53,567 nucleotides of DNA from Methylobacterium gregans (lineage in GTDB: Bacteria; Pseudomonadota; Alphaproteobacteria; Rhizobiales; Beijerinckiaceae), in NCBI RefSeq assembly GCF_022179245.1, contig NZ_BPQM01000090.1, positions 1 to 53,567 of the forward strand, in the 5' to 3' direction. Position 1 is the stretch's first letter. Every line of letters starts with the position of its first letter. This document shows positions 9,826 to 21,400 of the stretch, piece by piece. Below the pieces are notes generated by a model. The model had not been told where the DNA came from and ran no database searches. It saw only the letters and a list, made by a program, of their open reading frames with translations. The position numbers were made by a program, and so were the translations under genes.

Positions 9826-10566
9826 TCAGGCGGAAAGTTCGGCCACCAGCGCCTCGATCTCCGCCCGCGCCGCAGCGAGCGCCGCCGCGTCCTTGGTTCG
9901 GACCACGATGCGGTTCTGGAAGCCGCCCTGCGTCATCGACGGGTAGGAGCCGATCGACACGCCCGGATGCCGGCCCGCGATCTCGCCGAGGCGGCCCGCA
10001 TAGGTGCCCTCCGGCAGCCCGCGCGCCTCGATCGTCTCGGACAGGACCGGCGCGCCGCGGGCCAGCCCCGGCCCGATCTGATCGAGCATCGCCTGCATGA
10101 TGGACGGCACGCCCGCCATGACGAAGACGTTGCCGATCCGGAAGCCCGGCGCCTTCGAGATGGGGTTTGGGATCAGGTCGGCGCCCGCCGGGATCCGGGC
10201 CATGCGCAGCCGCGCCGCGTTCAGGTCCTCGGGCTTGTGCCGCTCCAAGAGCATCGCCCGCGCCCGCGGGTCGACGTCGATGCCGACGCCGAAGGCATCG
10301 GCCACGCAATCGGCCGTGATGTCGTCGTGGGTCGGCCCGATGCCGCCGGTGGTGAACAGATAGGTGTAGCGGGCGCGAAGCGCGTTCACGGCCTCGACGA
10401 TCGCGGACCCGACATCGGGCACGATGCGCACCTCGCGAAGATCGATGCCGATGGCGGTGAGGTAGTCGGCGATGGTGCCGATGTTCTTGTCCTTGGTGCG
10501 CCCCGACAGGATCTCGTCGCCGATGACGAGGATTGCGGCGGTGACGGCGTCCGACTCTGTGCTCAT
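9826..10566 (-). CDS. CinA-like / MoaB-Mog domain protein
   Basis: The 246-residue protein is a single molybdopterin-binding (MoaB/Mog-like) domain plus a C-terminal extension, as in the N-terminal half of CinA. Visible motifs are ILVIGDEILSGRTKDKN at the start and TTGGIGPTHDDIT, the conserved glycine loop and Asp pair that binds the pterin or nucleotide. IPNPISKAPGF and VFVMAGVPSIM follow. The C-terminal PncC deamidase domain of full CinA is absent. Family members are linked to nucleotide pyrophosphatase activity or cofactor repair; the precise substrate here is unknown. The start codon at 10566 is an ATG. Confidence 0.85.
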   Translation of the reverse strand: MSTESDAVTAAILVIGDEILSGRTKDKNIGTIADYLTAIGIDLREVRIVPDVGSAIVEAVNALRARYTYLFTTGGIGPTHDDITADCVADAFGVGIDVDPRARAMLLERHKPEDLNAARLRMARIPAGADLIPNPISKAPGFRIGNVFVMAGVPSIMQAMLDQIGPGLARGAPVLSETIEARGLPEGTYAGRLGEIAGRHPGVSIGSYPSMTQGGFQNRIVVRTKDAAALAAARAEIEALVAELSA

Positions 10567-10657
10567 GCGGCCCTCGGGATGATCCGCCGCAGATAGCGCG
10601 CGGGGCCGGGACGGCCACGGCCTTCCCGCGGGGCTGCGGGCGCCGTAAGCGGGACGG

Positions 10658-11374
10658 ATGCAGTTCCCCTCCTCCCTCGTCGAGGGCCGGCTGGTGCGGC
10701 GCTACAAGCGTTTCCTGGCCGACATCGCGCTTTCCGACGGAACCGAGATCACCGCGCACTGTGCCAATCCGGGCGCGATGCTGGGGCTGGCCGTGCCGGG
10801 CGCCCGCGCCTTGCTCTCCGTCTCCGACAACCCGGCGCGCAAGCTCCGCCATTCCTGGGAGTTGGTGGAGGCGGATCTGCCGGGCGGCCCGCAATGGGTC
10901 GGCATCAACACCGCGCGGCCCAACCACCTCGTCGCCGAGGCCTTTCGCGATCGCCTGCTCGCGCCGCTCGCGGGCTACGACGCGCTGCGGCCGGAGGTGC
11001 GCTACGGCCGCGCGAGCCGGGTCGATTTCGTGGCCACGGGTCCCGGCCAGCCCCTCGCCCATGTCGAGGTGAAGAACTGCCACCTGATGCGCACGGCCGG
11101 CCTCGCCGAGTTTCCCGACTGCGTCGCCGCCCGCAGCGCCCGGCACATGCGCGAACTGGCGGACGTCGTGGCGGCGGGCGGGCGCGCCCTGGTGATCGTG
11201 GTGGTGCAGATGGCGGCGGACGCCTTCGACGTCGCCCGCGACCTCGATCCGGCCTTCGACCGGGCGTTTCGCGAGGCCCGCGCCGCGGGCGTCGAGACCC
11301 ATGCCTATCGCTGTGCGGTCGGCCCCGAGGGCGTGCGCGTCGCCGAGCCGATCCCGGTGGTGACGCCGCCCTGA
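10658..11374 (+). CDS. sfsA: SfsA family DNA-binding/nuclease-fold protein
   Basis: Homologue of sugar fermentation stimulation protein A. The 238-residue length matches the family. Typical segments are LVRRYKRFLADIAL near the start, AHCANPGAMLGL, the NPARKLRHSWELV stretch, VDFVATGPG and the VEVKNCHLM motif; the last, with its upstream Asp, resembles a PD-(D/E)xK nuclease centre. SfsA was named from maltose-metabolism effects in E. coli; its biochemical role is not settled. The gene is divergent from the cinA-like gene and convergent with the FkbM gene. Confidence 0.92.
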   Translation: MQFPSSLVEGRLVRRYKRFLADIALSDGTEITAHCANPGAMLGLAVPGARALLSVSDNPARKLRHSWELVEADLPGGPQWVGINTARPNHLVAEAFRDRLLAPLAGYDALRPEVRYGRASRVDFVATGPGQPLAHVEVKNCHLMRTAGLAEFPDCVAARSARHMRELADVVAAGGRALVIVVVQMAADAFDVARDLDPAFDRAFREARAAGVETHAYRCAVGPEGVRVAEPIPVVTPP

Positions 11375-11378
11375 CACG

Positions 11379-11410
11379 GCTCCCCCTCCCCCTCTGCGGG
11401 GGAGGGAGCG
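11379..11410. terminator. GC-only convergent hairpin (GGGGGAGGG type)
   Basis: A C-rich arm (GCTCCC plus CCTCCCCC) pairs with GGGGGAGGGAGC around CTCTGC, with a 2-base bulge. It sits between the convergent sfsA and FkbM stop codons. The loop and 3' arm are nearly identical to the hairpin at 13126-13149. Confidence 0.6.
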
Positions 11411-12238
11411 TTACGCCCGCTCGAACACGAGGTTGAGCCGCGTGCGGGTCAGCTCGCGGTAGCCGTGACCCTCCAGGAGCTTCGGCAGATCGAGCTGCCA
11501 CTGGTCGGTGCCGTTCTCGACCAGCAGCAGCCGGGGCAGCAGGGCCGCCGGGGCCTCGCGCAGGAACGGCTCCAGGATCAGGTCCTCGGCGCCCTCGACG
11601 TCGAGCTTCACCGCGTCGATGCGCTCCAGCCCCTCGGCGCGCACGAGGTCGAGCAGCGTGACGGCGGGCACCCGGATCTGCGCGCCCTCGTTGGTGCCCA
11701 CGATCTTCAGGCTCGATTCGCCGCGGTTGCGCGGGTCGATGAACAGGGTCAGCTCGCCCGCCTTGTCGGCCACCGCGCAGGCCACCGCCTTCACCGTGTG
11801 GAACGGGTTCTGGGCGATGTTGTAGCTCAGCCGGTCGAACACGTCGGGTTGCGGCTCCACCGCGACGATGCGGGCGGCAGGCCCCGCGAAGGCCGCCACG
11901 AAGAGCGCGTAGGCGCCGATATTGGCGCCGATGTCGAGGAAGACGCAGCCGGGGGTCAGACGCTCGCGCAGGACCGCCCGCTCCGCGGGGTCGAAGAACT
12001 GCGGGGTGAAGAGCACCTTCTTCTCGCAGTTGTTGTTGTAGGGGTGCAGCCGCATGCGCGCGCCGTAGCGCTCGACGTCGAGGGGACGTCCGCGCAGCAG
12101 CGAGATGGCGAAGCGGCGCAGGAACAGCGCGAGGCGGCGCCCGCCCCAGCTCCCGGCCGGGATGCTGGCGGTGCGCCGGGCGATGGCCGCCACGAGGCCG
12201 GTCGGGGCGTAGGTGCCGTAGGGAGAGGCGTCTTTCAT
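11411..12238 (-). CDS. FkbM family methyltransferase
   Basis: SAM-dependent O-methyltransferase, a family that usually methylates sugars or small hydroxylated metabolites. The 275-residue protein has the class I motif I as FLDIGANIGAYALFVAAF, then AVEPQPDVFDRLSYNI (motif II acidic residue that binds the ribose), and IDAVKLDVEGAEDLIL, the FkbM hallmark. The N-terminal ~90 residues are a basic lead (GGRRLALFLRRFAISLLRGR) before the catalytic fold. It is a single gene flanked by an alpha/beta-hydrolase on the other strand. The acceptor is unknown; methylation of a surface glycan is plausible but unproven. Confidence 0.88.
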   Translation of the reverse strand: MKDASPYGTYAPTGLVAAIARRTASIPAGSWGGRRLALFLRRFAISLLRGRPLDVERYGARMRLHPYNNNCEKKVLFTPQFFDPAERAVLRERLTPGCVFLDIGANIGAYALFVAAFAGPAARIVAVEPQPDVFDRLSYNIAQNPFHTVKAVACAVADKAGELTLFIDPRNRGESSLKIVGTNEGAQIRVPAVTLLDLVRAEGLERIDAVKLDVEGAEDLILEPFLREAPAALLPRLLLVENGTDQWQLDLPKLLEGHGYRELTRTRLNLVFERA

Positions 12239-12350
12239 CGCGCGGCGTGATGACAGCCGAACCGCCCGGCCGCAAGCATCCCCGCGTTGCAGCCTCGGCC
12301 CGTGCCGTTCTAAGCCGGCCCGACGAGAGGTTGAGAGGACGCGGGCCAGG

Positions 12351-13115
12351 ATGCAGAGCTTCGATTCGGACGGCGTACGGATCGCCTATATCGACGTGCC
12401 GCCGGAGAGCGGGACCGGCGCCCCCGTGCTGCTGATCCACGGCTTCGCCTCGAACCACGCGGTGAACTGGGTCAACACGCTCTGGGTGCGCACGCTCACC
12501 CAGGCCGGCTACCGGGCGATCGCGCTCGACAACCGCGGCCACGGCGAGAGCGAGAAGCTCTACGATCCGGCCCTCTACGGCTCCGACCAGATGGCCGGCG
12601 ACGCGGTGCGCCTCCTCGACCATCTCGGCATCGAGCGGGCCGACGTGATGGGCTACTCGATGGGGGCGCGCATCACCGCCTTCCTGGCGCTCGACCACCG
12701 GGCGCGGGTGCGCTCGGCGCTCCTCGGGGGCCTGGGTCTCCACCTCGTCGAGGGCCGCGGCCTGCCCGACGGCATCGCGGAGGCGCTGGAGGCACCCGCG
12801 GGCACACCGGCCCCGAACCCGACGGCCGCCGCCTTCCGCACCTTCGCCGAGCAGACCCGCAGCGACCTGCGGGCGCTCGCCGCCTGCATGCGGGGCTCGC
12901 GCCAAACGCTCTCGCGGGCGGAGGTCGCGCAGATCGAGGTGCCGGTGCTGGTCTCGACCGGCACGCTCGACACGGTCTCGGGGTCGGGTCCGGCGCTGGC
13001 CGCCCTGCTGCCGGACGCCCGCGCGCTGGAGATCCAGGGCCGCGACCACAGCACCGCGGTGGGCGCCAAGGAGCACCGCGAGGGCGTGCTGGCGTTCCTG
13101 GCGGCGCGGGCTTAG
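12351..13115 (+). CDS. alpha/beta-hydrolase
   Basis: The 254-residue protein is a canonical single-domain serine hydrolase. It has the oxyanion-hole segment VLLIHGFASNHAVNW, LDNRGHGESEK, the nucleophile elbow GYSMG, and a late histidine in GRDHSTAVGAKEH. The acid is likely the Asp in STGTLDTVSG. There is no signal peptide. The fold covers esterases, lactonases, haloperoxidases and C-C hydrolases, so the substrate cannot be stated. It is convergent with the ABC permease gene, from which a strong hairpin separates it. Confidence 0.85.
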   Translation: MQSFDSDGVRIAYIDVPPESGTGAPVLLIHGFASNHAVNWVNTLWVRTLTQAGYRAIALDNRGHGESEKLYDPALYGSDQMAGDAVRLLDHLGIERADVMGYSMGARITAFLALDHRARVRSALLGGLGLHLVEGRGLPDGIAEALEAPAGTPAPNPTAAAFRTFAEQTRSDLRALAACMRGSRQTLSRAEVAQIEVPVLVSTGTLDTVSGSGPALAALLPDARALEIQGRDHSTAVGAKEHREGVLAFLAARA

Positions 13116-13125
13116 CCGCCACGCT

Positions 13126-13149
13126 CCCTCCCCCCTCTGCGGGGGAGGG
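13126..13149. terminator. perfect 9-bp convergent hairpin (GGGGGAGGG type)
   Basis: CCCTCCCCC at 13126-13134 pairs perfectly with GGGGGAGGG at 13141-13149 around the loop CCTCTGC-like hexamer. It lies between the convergent hydrolase and ABC permease stops and closely matches the hairpin at 11379-11410. Confidence 0.65.
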
Positions 13150-13161
13150 TTGAGGACGCGC

Positions 13162-13932
13162 TCAGCTCTTCAGCCGGTAGCCCGTGCGGAAGATGTAGGT
13201 CACCGCTCCGAGGCAGAGGACGAGGAACAGCATCGTCATGCCGAGGCTCGCCGCGATGCCGATGTCGGCCCGGCCGAAGAAGCTCCAGCGGAAGCCGCTG
13301 ATCAGGTAGACGACCGGGTTGGCCAGACTCACCGTCTGCCAGAAGGGCGGCAGCATCTCGATGGCGTAGAAGCTGCCGCCGAGGAAGGTCAGCGGCGTGA
13401 TGATGAGGAGCGGGACCATCTGCAGCCGCTCGAACCCGTCCGCCCAGAGGCCGATCACGAAGCCGAAGAGGCTGAAGGTGACCGCCGTCAGCAGCAGGAA
13501 GGCCAGCATCCAGAACGGGTGCTCGACCCGCAGCGGCACGAAGAGCGCGGCCGTCGCCAGGATGATCAGCGCGATGATGATCGCCTTCGAGGCCGCCGCG
13601 CCCACATAGCCCAGCACCACTTCCACCGGCGAGATCGGCGCCGAGAGGATCTCGTAGATCGTGCCGGCGAAGCGCGGGAAGTAGATGCCGAAGGAGGCGT
13701 TGGTGATGCTCTGCGTCAAGAGCGAGAGCATCATCAGGCCCGGCACGATGAACAGGCCGTAGGGCACGCCGTCGACCGTGTTCATGCGCGCGCCGATCGC
13801 CGCGCCGAAGACCACGAAGTAGAGCGAGGTCGAGATGACCGGTGCCAGGATGCTCTGCGTCGCGGTGCGCAGGAAGCGGTGCATCTCGAAGACGTAGATC
13901 GCCCGCACGGCGGGCCAGTTCATTCGGCTCAT
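13162..13932 (-). CDS. ABC-2 type transporter permease
   Basis: Membrane half of an ABC exporter. The 256-residue protein has six hydrophobic segments and the ABC-2 signature region in the middle ([21 protein letters not shown]), which contacts the ATPase. The closing segment with [21 protein letters not shown] is typical of the NodJ/drug-exporter branch. It begins 3 bases after the ATPase stop, so the pair is translated together. Likely cargo is a lipid, glycan or small drug-like compound; the sequence does not settle this. Confidence 0.9.
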   Translation of the reverse strand: MSRMNWPAVRAIYVFEMHRFLRTATQSILAPVISTSLYFVVFGAAIGARMNTVDGVPYGLFIVPGLMMLSLLTQSITNASFGIYFPRFAGTIYEILSAPISPVEVVLGYVGAAASKAIIIALIILATAALFVPLRVEHPFWMLAFLLLTAVTFSLFGFVIGLWADGFERLQMVPLLIITPLTFLGGSFYAIEMLPPFWQTVSLANPVVYLISGFRWSFFGRADIGIAASLGMTMLFLVLCLGAVTYIFRTGYRLKS

Positions 13933-13935
13933 GAT

Positions 13936-14871
<936 letters not shown>

Positions 14872-15016
14872 GGCTTCTGGTCGGCGCCGAGGTAGCGCAG
14901 GCCCGCCCCGGTGGCGACCGCGGGGCCGGTGATCAGCTCACCGCACGGTCCGCCGCGTGCCGAACGGCACATCGGGGGCGGGATTATTCTCTCACGCGGT
15001 GTCCGTCCGACCGGCC

Positions 15017-18000
15017 CTAGGCCGGGGCGAGGCCGACCGCCGCCAGCGCCGCCGCGACCTCCGCCGGCCCGAGCGCGCGGATCACCGGCCCCGAGGTCCA
15101 GACCAGATGCGGCCGGATCGCGTGGCCCGGGTAGATCCGGGCGAGCAGGCTCGCGTAGAGCGCGATCTGCCCGGCATCGGCCTCCGGCAGGGCGTCGCCC
15201 TCGGGCGGGCGGCCGGTCTTGAAGTCGCAGAGCCAGACCGTGCCGTCCGCGACCGCGAGCCGGTCGACCCGGCCGAAGACCGGCCGCTCGACGCCTCCGA
15301 CCACGACCCGGCCCGACAAACTCACCTCCGCCCGCGCCTCGGGCGCGAAGAGCGGCGCGAGGCCGGGATCCTCGATCACCCGGAGCGCCGCGCGCACGAT
15401 GCGCTCCCGCTGCGGCTCGGGGAGCGCCGGGGCGCGGGCGCCCACGTAGCTACGGGCCGCGGCCAGGCGCTTGGCCGCATCCAGCCGGGGCAGGTGCTCC
15501 AGCAGGGCGTGGATCAGGATGCCGCGGCGGCGCGCCTCAGCGTCGGCCTGCCGCGGCGGGATCAGGCGCTGGCCGTCGGCCGCCTGCATGGCGCCGGAGG
15601 GGCTGAGCGGCGGGGGCGCCTCGGCCTCCGCCGGGGCCGGTGCGTGCAGCCAGGCGGGGACCGGAGACGGCTCGGGCGCGGGCGGGCTCGCGGGGGATAC
15701 GGTGTCCGCCGCATCGCCGTCGTGCCAGAGCGTGATCGCACCGTAGGGCGTCTCGCGCGCCTCGCCCTCGCCGAGCGCCTGCTCCAGCCCGGCCCGGATC
15801 ATCCGGCACCACGCGGCCTCGGTCTCCCGCTCGTGACCGCGATAGGGCGCGACCACGAGCCGGTCGGCGGCGCGCGTCATCGCCACGTAGAGCAGGCGGT
15901 TGTGCTCCTCGCGGCCCCGGGCCTGGAGGGCGGCGCGGGCTTGGGCGAGGGCGGCGCAGTCGTGCGTGCGCGCGCCCGACCAGACCGGCGGAAGCGCCTC
16001 CTCCTCCGCCATCGGCAGCAGCGGCGGGTCGTTGCGCCCGAGCGGCTCGCAGCCGTCGATCACGACCACGACCGGCGCCTCCAGGCCCTTGGCGCCGTGC
16101 ACGGTCATCACCCGGACCTCGTCGCGGCCCGATTCCATGTCGCGCTTGACCGTGTGGCCCTCCGCCGAGCCGTGGTAGCGGGCCAGGAACCCGCCGAGGG
16201 AGGGTGCGTCGAGCCCCTGCTCGGCCTGGGCGGCGGCGGCCAGGAACACGTCGATGGCGTCGCCCGCCTCGCCGCCCAGGCGGGCGACGAGCTTGGCCCG
16301 CCCGCCGCGGGGCCCGAGCAGCGTCGCGTAGAAGCCGAACGGCCCCTCGGTGCCGGCGAGCGCGATCCATGAGGCCAGCGCCTCGCGCCCGCGGACCGCG
16401 GCCGGGTCGCCGGCCTCCGCGTGGCGGTGGAGCGCGTCCTCCAGGGTCTCGGCGAGGTCGCGCCGGGCGGCGATGCGCACGAGGTCGTCGTCGTCGAGCC
16501 CGACGAGCGGGGTCTTCAGCGCCACCGCGAGCGTCAGGTCGTCGGCGGGCAGCAGCCCGGCGCGACCGACCGCCACGAGGTCGGCGACCGCGATATGGGC
16601 GGCGACATCCAGCCGGTCCTGCCCCGCCACCGGCACGCCGAGGCCCTTGAGCGCCCGGATCACCTCCTCGAAGGCGGCGCCGCGCTTGCGCACCAGCACC
16701 AGGATCTCGCCCGGCCGCCAGACGCGCCCCTGCGCATCGCCGGTCGTCGTCCAGGTGCGGACCGCGCGGGCGATGCGGCGGGCGGTGAGCAGCGCGGGCG
16801 CGCCCGCCTCCGGCGCGTCGACGGGGGCGGCCCAGGCGTCGGGCTCCGCCTCCTCGGCGGGCTCGGCGATCGGCCAGAGCTCGACGGCCCCGGGGGCGGA
16901 AGGCCGGGCGCTCGCGTGCACGGTACCGACCGCCGCGTCGCCGAAGGCGAGGCCGCTGTAGTGCTCGGGGACCGCGAAGACCGCGTCGACCGCCCGCAGC
17001 ACCGCGCGGGTCGAGCGGAAGGAGAGCGTCAGCGGCACGTCCTCGAAGACGAGGTCGGCGCTCCGCGCCTCACCCACCCAGGCGAGCCGGGTCGCGGCGA
17101 ACTCGCGGGGGTCGGCTCCTTGAAAGCTGTAGATCGACTGCTTCGGGTCGCCCACCGCGAAGCGGGTGCGGTTGAGGGCGCGCGCCCCCTCCCCCACGGC
17201 GAACTCCGCGGTGATCCGGCGCAGGATCTCCCATTGCTGCGGGTTGGTGTCCTGCGCCTCGTCGATCAGCACGTGGTCGACGCCGCGGTCAAGCTTGTAC
17301 AGCACCCAGCCGGCGCCGACCCGCTGCAGGAGGTCGAGGGTCTTGTGGATCAGGTCGTCGAAGTCGAGCGCGCCGAGCCGGGCCTTCTGGGCCTCGACGC
17401 GGCGGTGGATCTCGGTGGCGAGCACGAACAGGGAGCGGGTGCGCCCGTGCGCGCGCGCGGCGCGCAAGCGGTCGAAGAGCGGCACGAGCCGGTCGCGCTC
17501 GGCCAGCATCGCGGCGCGCACCGGCTCGGGCACCGCCTTGGTGCCGAGGCTGCGGTCGGCCTTAGGTGCGTCCTTCTCGGTGAAGAAGATCGCGCGGTAG
17601 AGGTCGAGCGCGCCTTCCGTCTCGCGGGCGGCGCGGGCGGCGGTGAGCGCGTCGGCCAGCCCCTCGTCGGTCTTGGCGCCGGTGCGCAGGCCCGCGATCA
17701 GTTCGGAGAGGTCGGCGGCGCAGCCGTCGAGGATCGCGGCTTCCAGACTCTCGTCGGTCTCGCCGGGCGCCAGCCCGAGCGCCCGGTGCAGGCGCTCGAA
17801 GCGCGCTTCGAGCCCGGCCGTGTCGCCGAGAACCGCGCGGGCCGCCATCGCGCCGCGGATCGCCCGGCGCAGCGCGTCGCCCGTCGCCTCCGGGGCGACG
17901 CGGGCCAGCGCCTCGCTCAGAGCCGGGTTGCCCGCCACCGCGTCGGCCAGCACGTTGGCGGTCTCGACCTCGAAGGCCTCGCGGGACTGGGTGTCGTCGA

Positions 18001-18469
18001 GCACGACGAAGCGGGCCGGCACGTTCGCCTCGAAGGGGAACATGTGCAGCAGGCGCTCGCAGAGCGCGTGCAGGGTCTCGATCTTCAGGCCGCCCGGCGT
18101 CTCGACCGCGCGGGCGAAGAGGCGGCGCGCCGCGTCCAGCCGCTCGCGAGAGGCGCGCTCGCCGGTCAGGCGCTCCAGTTCCTCGCCCAGAGCCGCGTCG
18201 TCCAGCGTCACCCAGCGTCCCAGCCGCTGGAACACCCGGATCGACATGTTGGCGGCGGCCGCCTTGGTGAAGGTGAGGCATAGGATCCGCCCCGGCGCCG
18301 CCCCGTCGAGGAGGAGCCGCACCACCCGGTCGGTGAGCACCTTGGTCTTGCCCGCACCCGCATTGGCCGAGACCCAGGCGGAGGCGCGCGGGTCCGCCGC
18401 GCGGCGCTGGTTGGCCTCGGTGAGCGCGTCGACGACGAGGCGGTGCAGCGTGGGTGCTTGGGCGTTCAT
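15017..18469 (-). CDS. addA: AddA helicase-nuclease (double-strand break repair)
   Basis: Helicase-nuclease subunit of AddAB, which resects DNA ends and loads RecA, the alphaproteobacterial counterpart of RecBCD. The 1150-residue protein carries superfamily 1 motifs in order: Walker A SANAGAGKTKVLTDR, motif Ia LTFTKAAAANM, motif II VLIDEAQDTNPQQW, motif III FAVGDPKQSIYSFQGAD, motif V VMTVHGAKGLE and motif VI LLYVAMTRAADRL. The C-terminal RecB-type nuclease has LCDFKTGRPP. The start is the ATG at 18469, which shares one base with the addB stop (TGATG) and so implies coupling. A longer open frame upstream overlaps addB and is not real. In many relatives trxA follows addA; it does not here. Confidence 0.95.
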   Translation of the reverse strand: MNAQAPTLHRLVVDALTEANQRRAADPRASAWVSANAGAGKTKVLTDRVVRLLLDGAAPGRILCLTFTKAAAANMSIRVFQRLGRWVTLDDAALGEELERLTGERASRERLDAARRLFARAVETPGGLKIETLHALCERLLHMFPFEANVPARFVVLDDTQSREAFEVETANVLADAVAGNPALSEALARVAPEATGDALRRAIRGAMAARAVLGDTAGLEARFERLHRALGLAPGETDESLEAAILDGCAADLSELIAGLRTGAKTDEGLADALTAARAARETEGALDLYRAIFFTEKDAPKADRSLGTKAVPEPVRAAMLAERDRLVPLFDRLRAARAHGRTRSLFVLATEIHRRVEAQKARLGALDFDDLIHKTLDLLQRVGAGWVLYKLDRGVDHVLIDEAQDTNPQQWEILRRITAEFAVGEGARALNRTRFAVGDPKQSIYSFQGADPREFAATRLAWVGEARSADLVFEDVPLTLSFRSTRAVLRAVDAVFAVPEHYSGLAFGDAAVGTVHASARPSAPGAVELWPIAEPAEEAEPDAWAAPVDAPEAGAPALLTARRIARAVRTWTTTGDAQGRVWRPGEILVLVRKRGAAFEEVIRALKGLGVPVAGQDRLDVAAHIAVADLVAVGRAGLLPADDLTLAVALKTPLVGLDDDDLVRIAARRDLAETLEDALHRHAEAGDPAAVRGREALASWIALAGTEGPFGFYATLLGPRGGRAKLVARLGGEAGDAIDVFLAAAAQAEQGLDAPSLGGFLARYHGSAEGHTVKRDMESGRDEVRVMTVHGAKGLEAPVVVVIDGCEPLGRNDPPLLPMAEEEALPPVWSGARTHDCAALAQARAALQARGREEHNRLLYVAMTRAADRLVVAPYRGHERETEAAWCRMIRAGLEQALGEGEARETPYGAITLWHDGDAADTVSPASPPAPEPSPVPAWLHAPAPAEAEAPPPLSPSGAMQAADGQRLIPPRQADAEARRRGILIHALLEHLPRLDAAKRLAAARSYVGARAPALPEPQRERIVRAALRVIEDPGLAPLFAPEARAEVSLSGRVVVGGVERPVFGRVDRLAVADGTVWLCDFKTGRPPEGDALPEADAGQIALYASLLARIYPGHAIRPHLVWTSGPVIRALGPAEVAAALAAVGLAPA

Positions 18470-21400
18470 CAGGCCTCCGCCTCCCCCGCGAGCGACCATT
18501 CGAGCACCCGCGCGAGGTGGTCGTAGGCCCCGTAGGCGCGCGCGTATTTCGGGTAGGGCCGCGAGACGTAGGCCGCCTCGCCGGTCATGAAGCGGGCGAC
18601 GAGCCCGCGCAGGCGCGCGGCGTGCTCCTCCACGATCTCGGGCACGCCGCGGGTCTCGCCGCGGGGCGTCTTCACCGGCAGCGGCGTGAAGGCTTTGCGC
18701 CCGCCCGAAGCGTAGACGTAGAGCAGGTCCGGCGCGGATTTGGTCGGCGGGAAGCCCTTGAAGGCGCCCGCCATCAGCATGGCGGCCTCCAGGGTGAGCT
18801 GCGGCGAGAAGCCGGCGAAGACCTCGCGGTTGCTCGGCGGCAGGCCGGTCTTGAAGTCGACGATGCAGGCGCTGCCGTCCGCCCGGCGCTCGATCCGGTC
18901 GGCCCGGGCGCGCAGCGTGAAGGTCTCCCGGCCCATCGGGATCTCCCAGCGGCCGTAGATCTCGGGATGGACTTGGCGCAGCCCCGCGCGCCGCTCGACC
19001 TCCCAGGGCAGGTAGGCGTTCGCCATGCGCTCGTAGCGCGGCCACCACTCGGCGTAGAGCTCCGGGTAGGTGTCGATGATCGGCGCGAAGGCCTCGTAGG
19101 CCACGCTGTCGAGATACTCGACCGCGACGTCGAAGGCCGGAAGCCCCTCGGGGAAGCGCGCGGAGAAGCGGGCGAAGATGTCGTGCACGATCGAGCCGCG
19201 GTCGCTGGCGCCCGGCTGGGCGGCCAGCGGATCGAGCGGGTCGAGCCCGAGCACGTGGCGGGCGAAGATGCTGTAGGGGTCGCGCACCAGGGTCTCGACC
19301 TCGGTGACGCTGAGCGAGCGCGGGAACAGGGCCGGGTCCGGCCGCGGCTTCGGCTGGGCGAGGCGCGGCTGCGGCGGCAGGGTGTCAATCGCGGCGACGT
19401 AGCCGAGGAAGCGTCGCCCCCGCCCCACCGCCTCGCCCCAGAGCGCCTCGCCGGCGAAGGCGCGCACGCGCTGGAGGAGCCGCGAGGGCACGGTCGGCGC
19501 GCCCTCGCGCTTGGCCGCGCGGGTGATGATCGCGTCGCGGGGTCCCAGACCCTGCACGAAGTCGTGCGCCATCTGGCCGATGCGGCGCTCGGGCGGGTCG
19601 AGGCCGACGCGCTCGCGCATCGGCCGGTTGAGGAAGGCGTCGGTCGTCGCCCGCATCGGCCAGACGCCCTCGTCGAGGCCGCCGAGCACGATCCGGTCGG
19701 CCGTCAGCAGGCGCGCCTCCAAGAGGCCGAGGACGCGCAGGCGCGGGTGCGGGGCTGCCCCTGCACAGGGCACCATCCGCTCGCCCGCGAGCGCGGTGAA
19801 GAAGGCCGGGTAGTCGTCGAAGCGGCCGGGCAGCAGTTCCGGGTCGGTCAGTTCGAGGTCGTCGAACAGGGCGTCGAGGCAGTTCAGCGAGGCGCAGGCC
19901 GTCTCGAGCGCGTCCTCGGGCGCGGCTGTCAGCCCGTCGCAGGCGGCGCGATGGCGGCCCGCCAGCGCGACGAGGTTGCAGTCGGCGGCCTCGCCCGGTC
20001 CGGGAAACTCCGCGAAGGCGAGCTCCAGCCGATCGAGGAGCGCGGCGGCGAGTTCCCAGTCGATCTCTTTCAGGCGGCGCTTGGCCCGGGGCTGACGCTC
20101 GGGCGCCCCGGCGCGCTCGGCCGCGAGCGCCTGCCGGATCCCGTCGAAGCCGGGCCTCGGCGCCGGCCCGCGCAGGACGCCGATCTCCAGGGCGGCGGCG
20201 CCGCGCACCACGTCGGCGCGGGGCATCCCGAGCAGCACGAGCGGATGGGCCAGGAGCGCCAGCAGGCGCGCGGGAATCGCGTCGCCCTGGGCGCGCAGGA
20301 GGTCGGCGGCGAGCTCCGCGGCGAGCCGCGCGAGGCGTCCCGCCGGGCTGCGGGCGAGCGGCACCCCGGCGCTGTCCTCCGCGACGATGCCCCAGCGGGC
20401 GAGTTCCTGGGCGACCCGGGCGGCGAGTCCGCGGTCCGGCGTGACGAGAGCCGCGGTGGCGCCGGGGACTTCGAGCGTCTCGCGCAGCGCGATCGCGGCG
20501 GCGAGCGCCTCCTCGCGCTCGTCGGCCGCCTCGACCACGCAGAGATGGGCGAGGCCGAGCGCGGCTGTCCGGTCGCGCTCGGCCGGGTCGAGGCGGGCCC
20601 AGGCATCGGTGGTCTCGGCCGGGCGCAGAGCCTCGGACAGCATCGCGGCGCGCGCCGCGGATTCCGGGTCCGGCCGGCCGAGCTCGACGACCGCCCCGCG
20701 CGCGACGTTCAGGCCCTGCCGGCCGAGGAGCCGGTGCAGCACCGCCTGCGGGTGGCCGTGGGCGATCTCGCGGTCCTCAGCCGTACCCGTCTCGATCGCC
20801 TCCCAGCCGGCCGCATCGAGGTCGCGGTCGAGGCCCGGCAGCACCACGGCGCCGCGGGGCAGGCCCGCCACCGCGGCGATGAGCTTCGTGGTCGCCGGCA
20901 CCGAGCCTGTCGAGCCCGCGACGACGACCGGGTCGGCCGGCCGCTCGCGGGCGAGGCGCTTGGCCTCGGCGAGCACGAGGCCGCGGGCGCGCGAGACGGG
21001 GTCGCTCATGCCGCGCTCGTCGAGGATGCCGGGCCAGAACTCGGCGGCGATGCGCACGAAATCGAGGGTGAGCCCGAAATAGCGCGAGTACTCGGCCTCC
21101 ACGGCGCTGCCGATCTCCGACCAGGGCAGGCCCTCGACGGTGAGCGCGTCCATCAGACGCTCGAGATCGGCCGCGAGCCCGACCGCGTCGGCGGGCGAGG
21201 AGGGCACGAGGAACGGCACCTCGGCGTCGAGCGGCAGGAGCTTGCGGTCGACGGTCGCCGCCCAGGCCTGGACGAGGCGGGCGAGGATCAGGCGCCGCTC
21301 CAGGGGCGGCATCGGCGCGCTCAGGGGGTCGGGCCCGTTCTCCAGCAGCGGCTCGGCCGCGAGGTCGAGCTCCGCCTCGTCGGCCTCGCCGAGCGGGATC

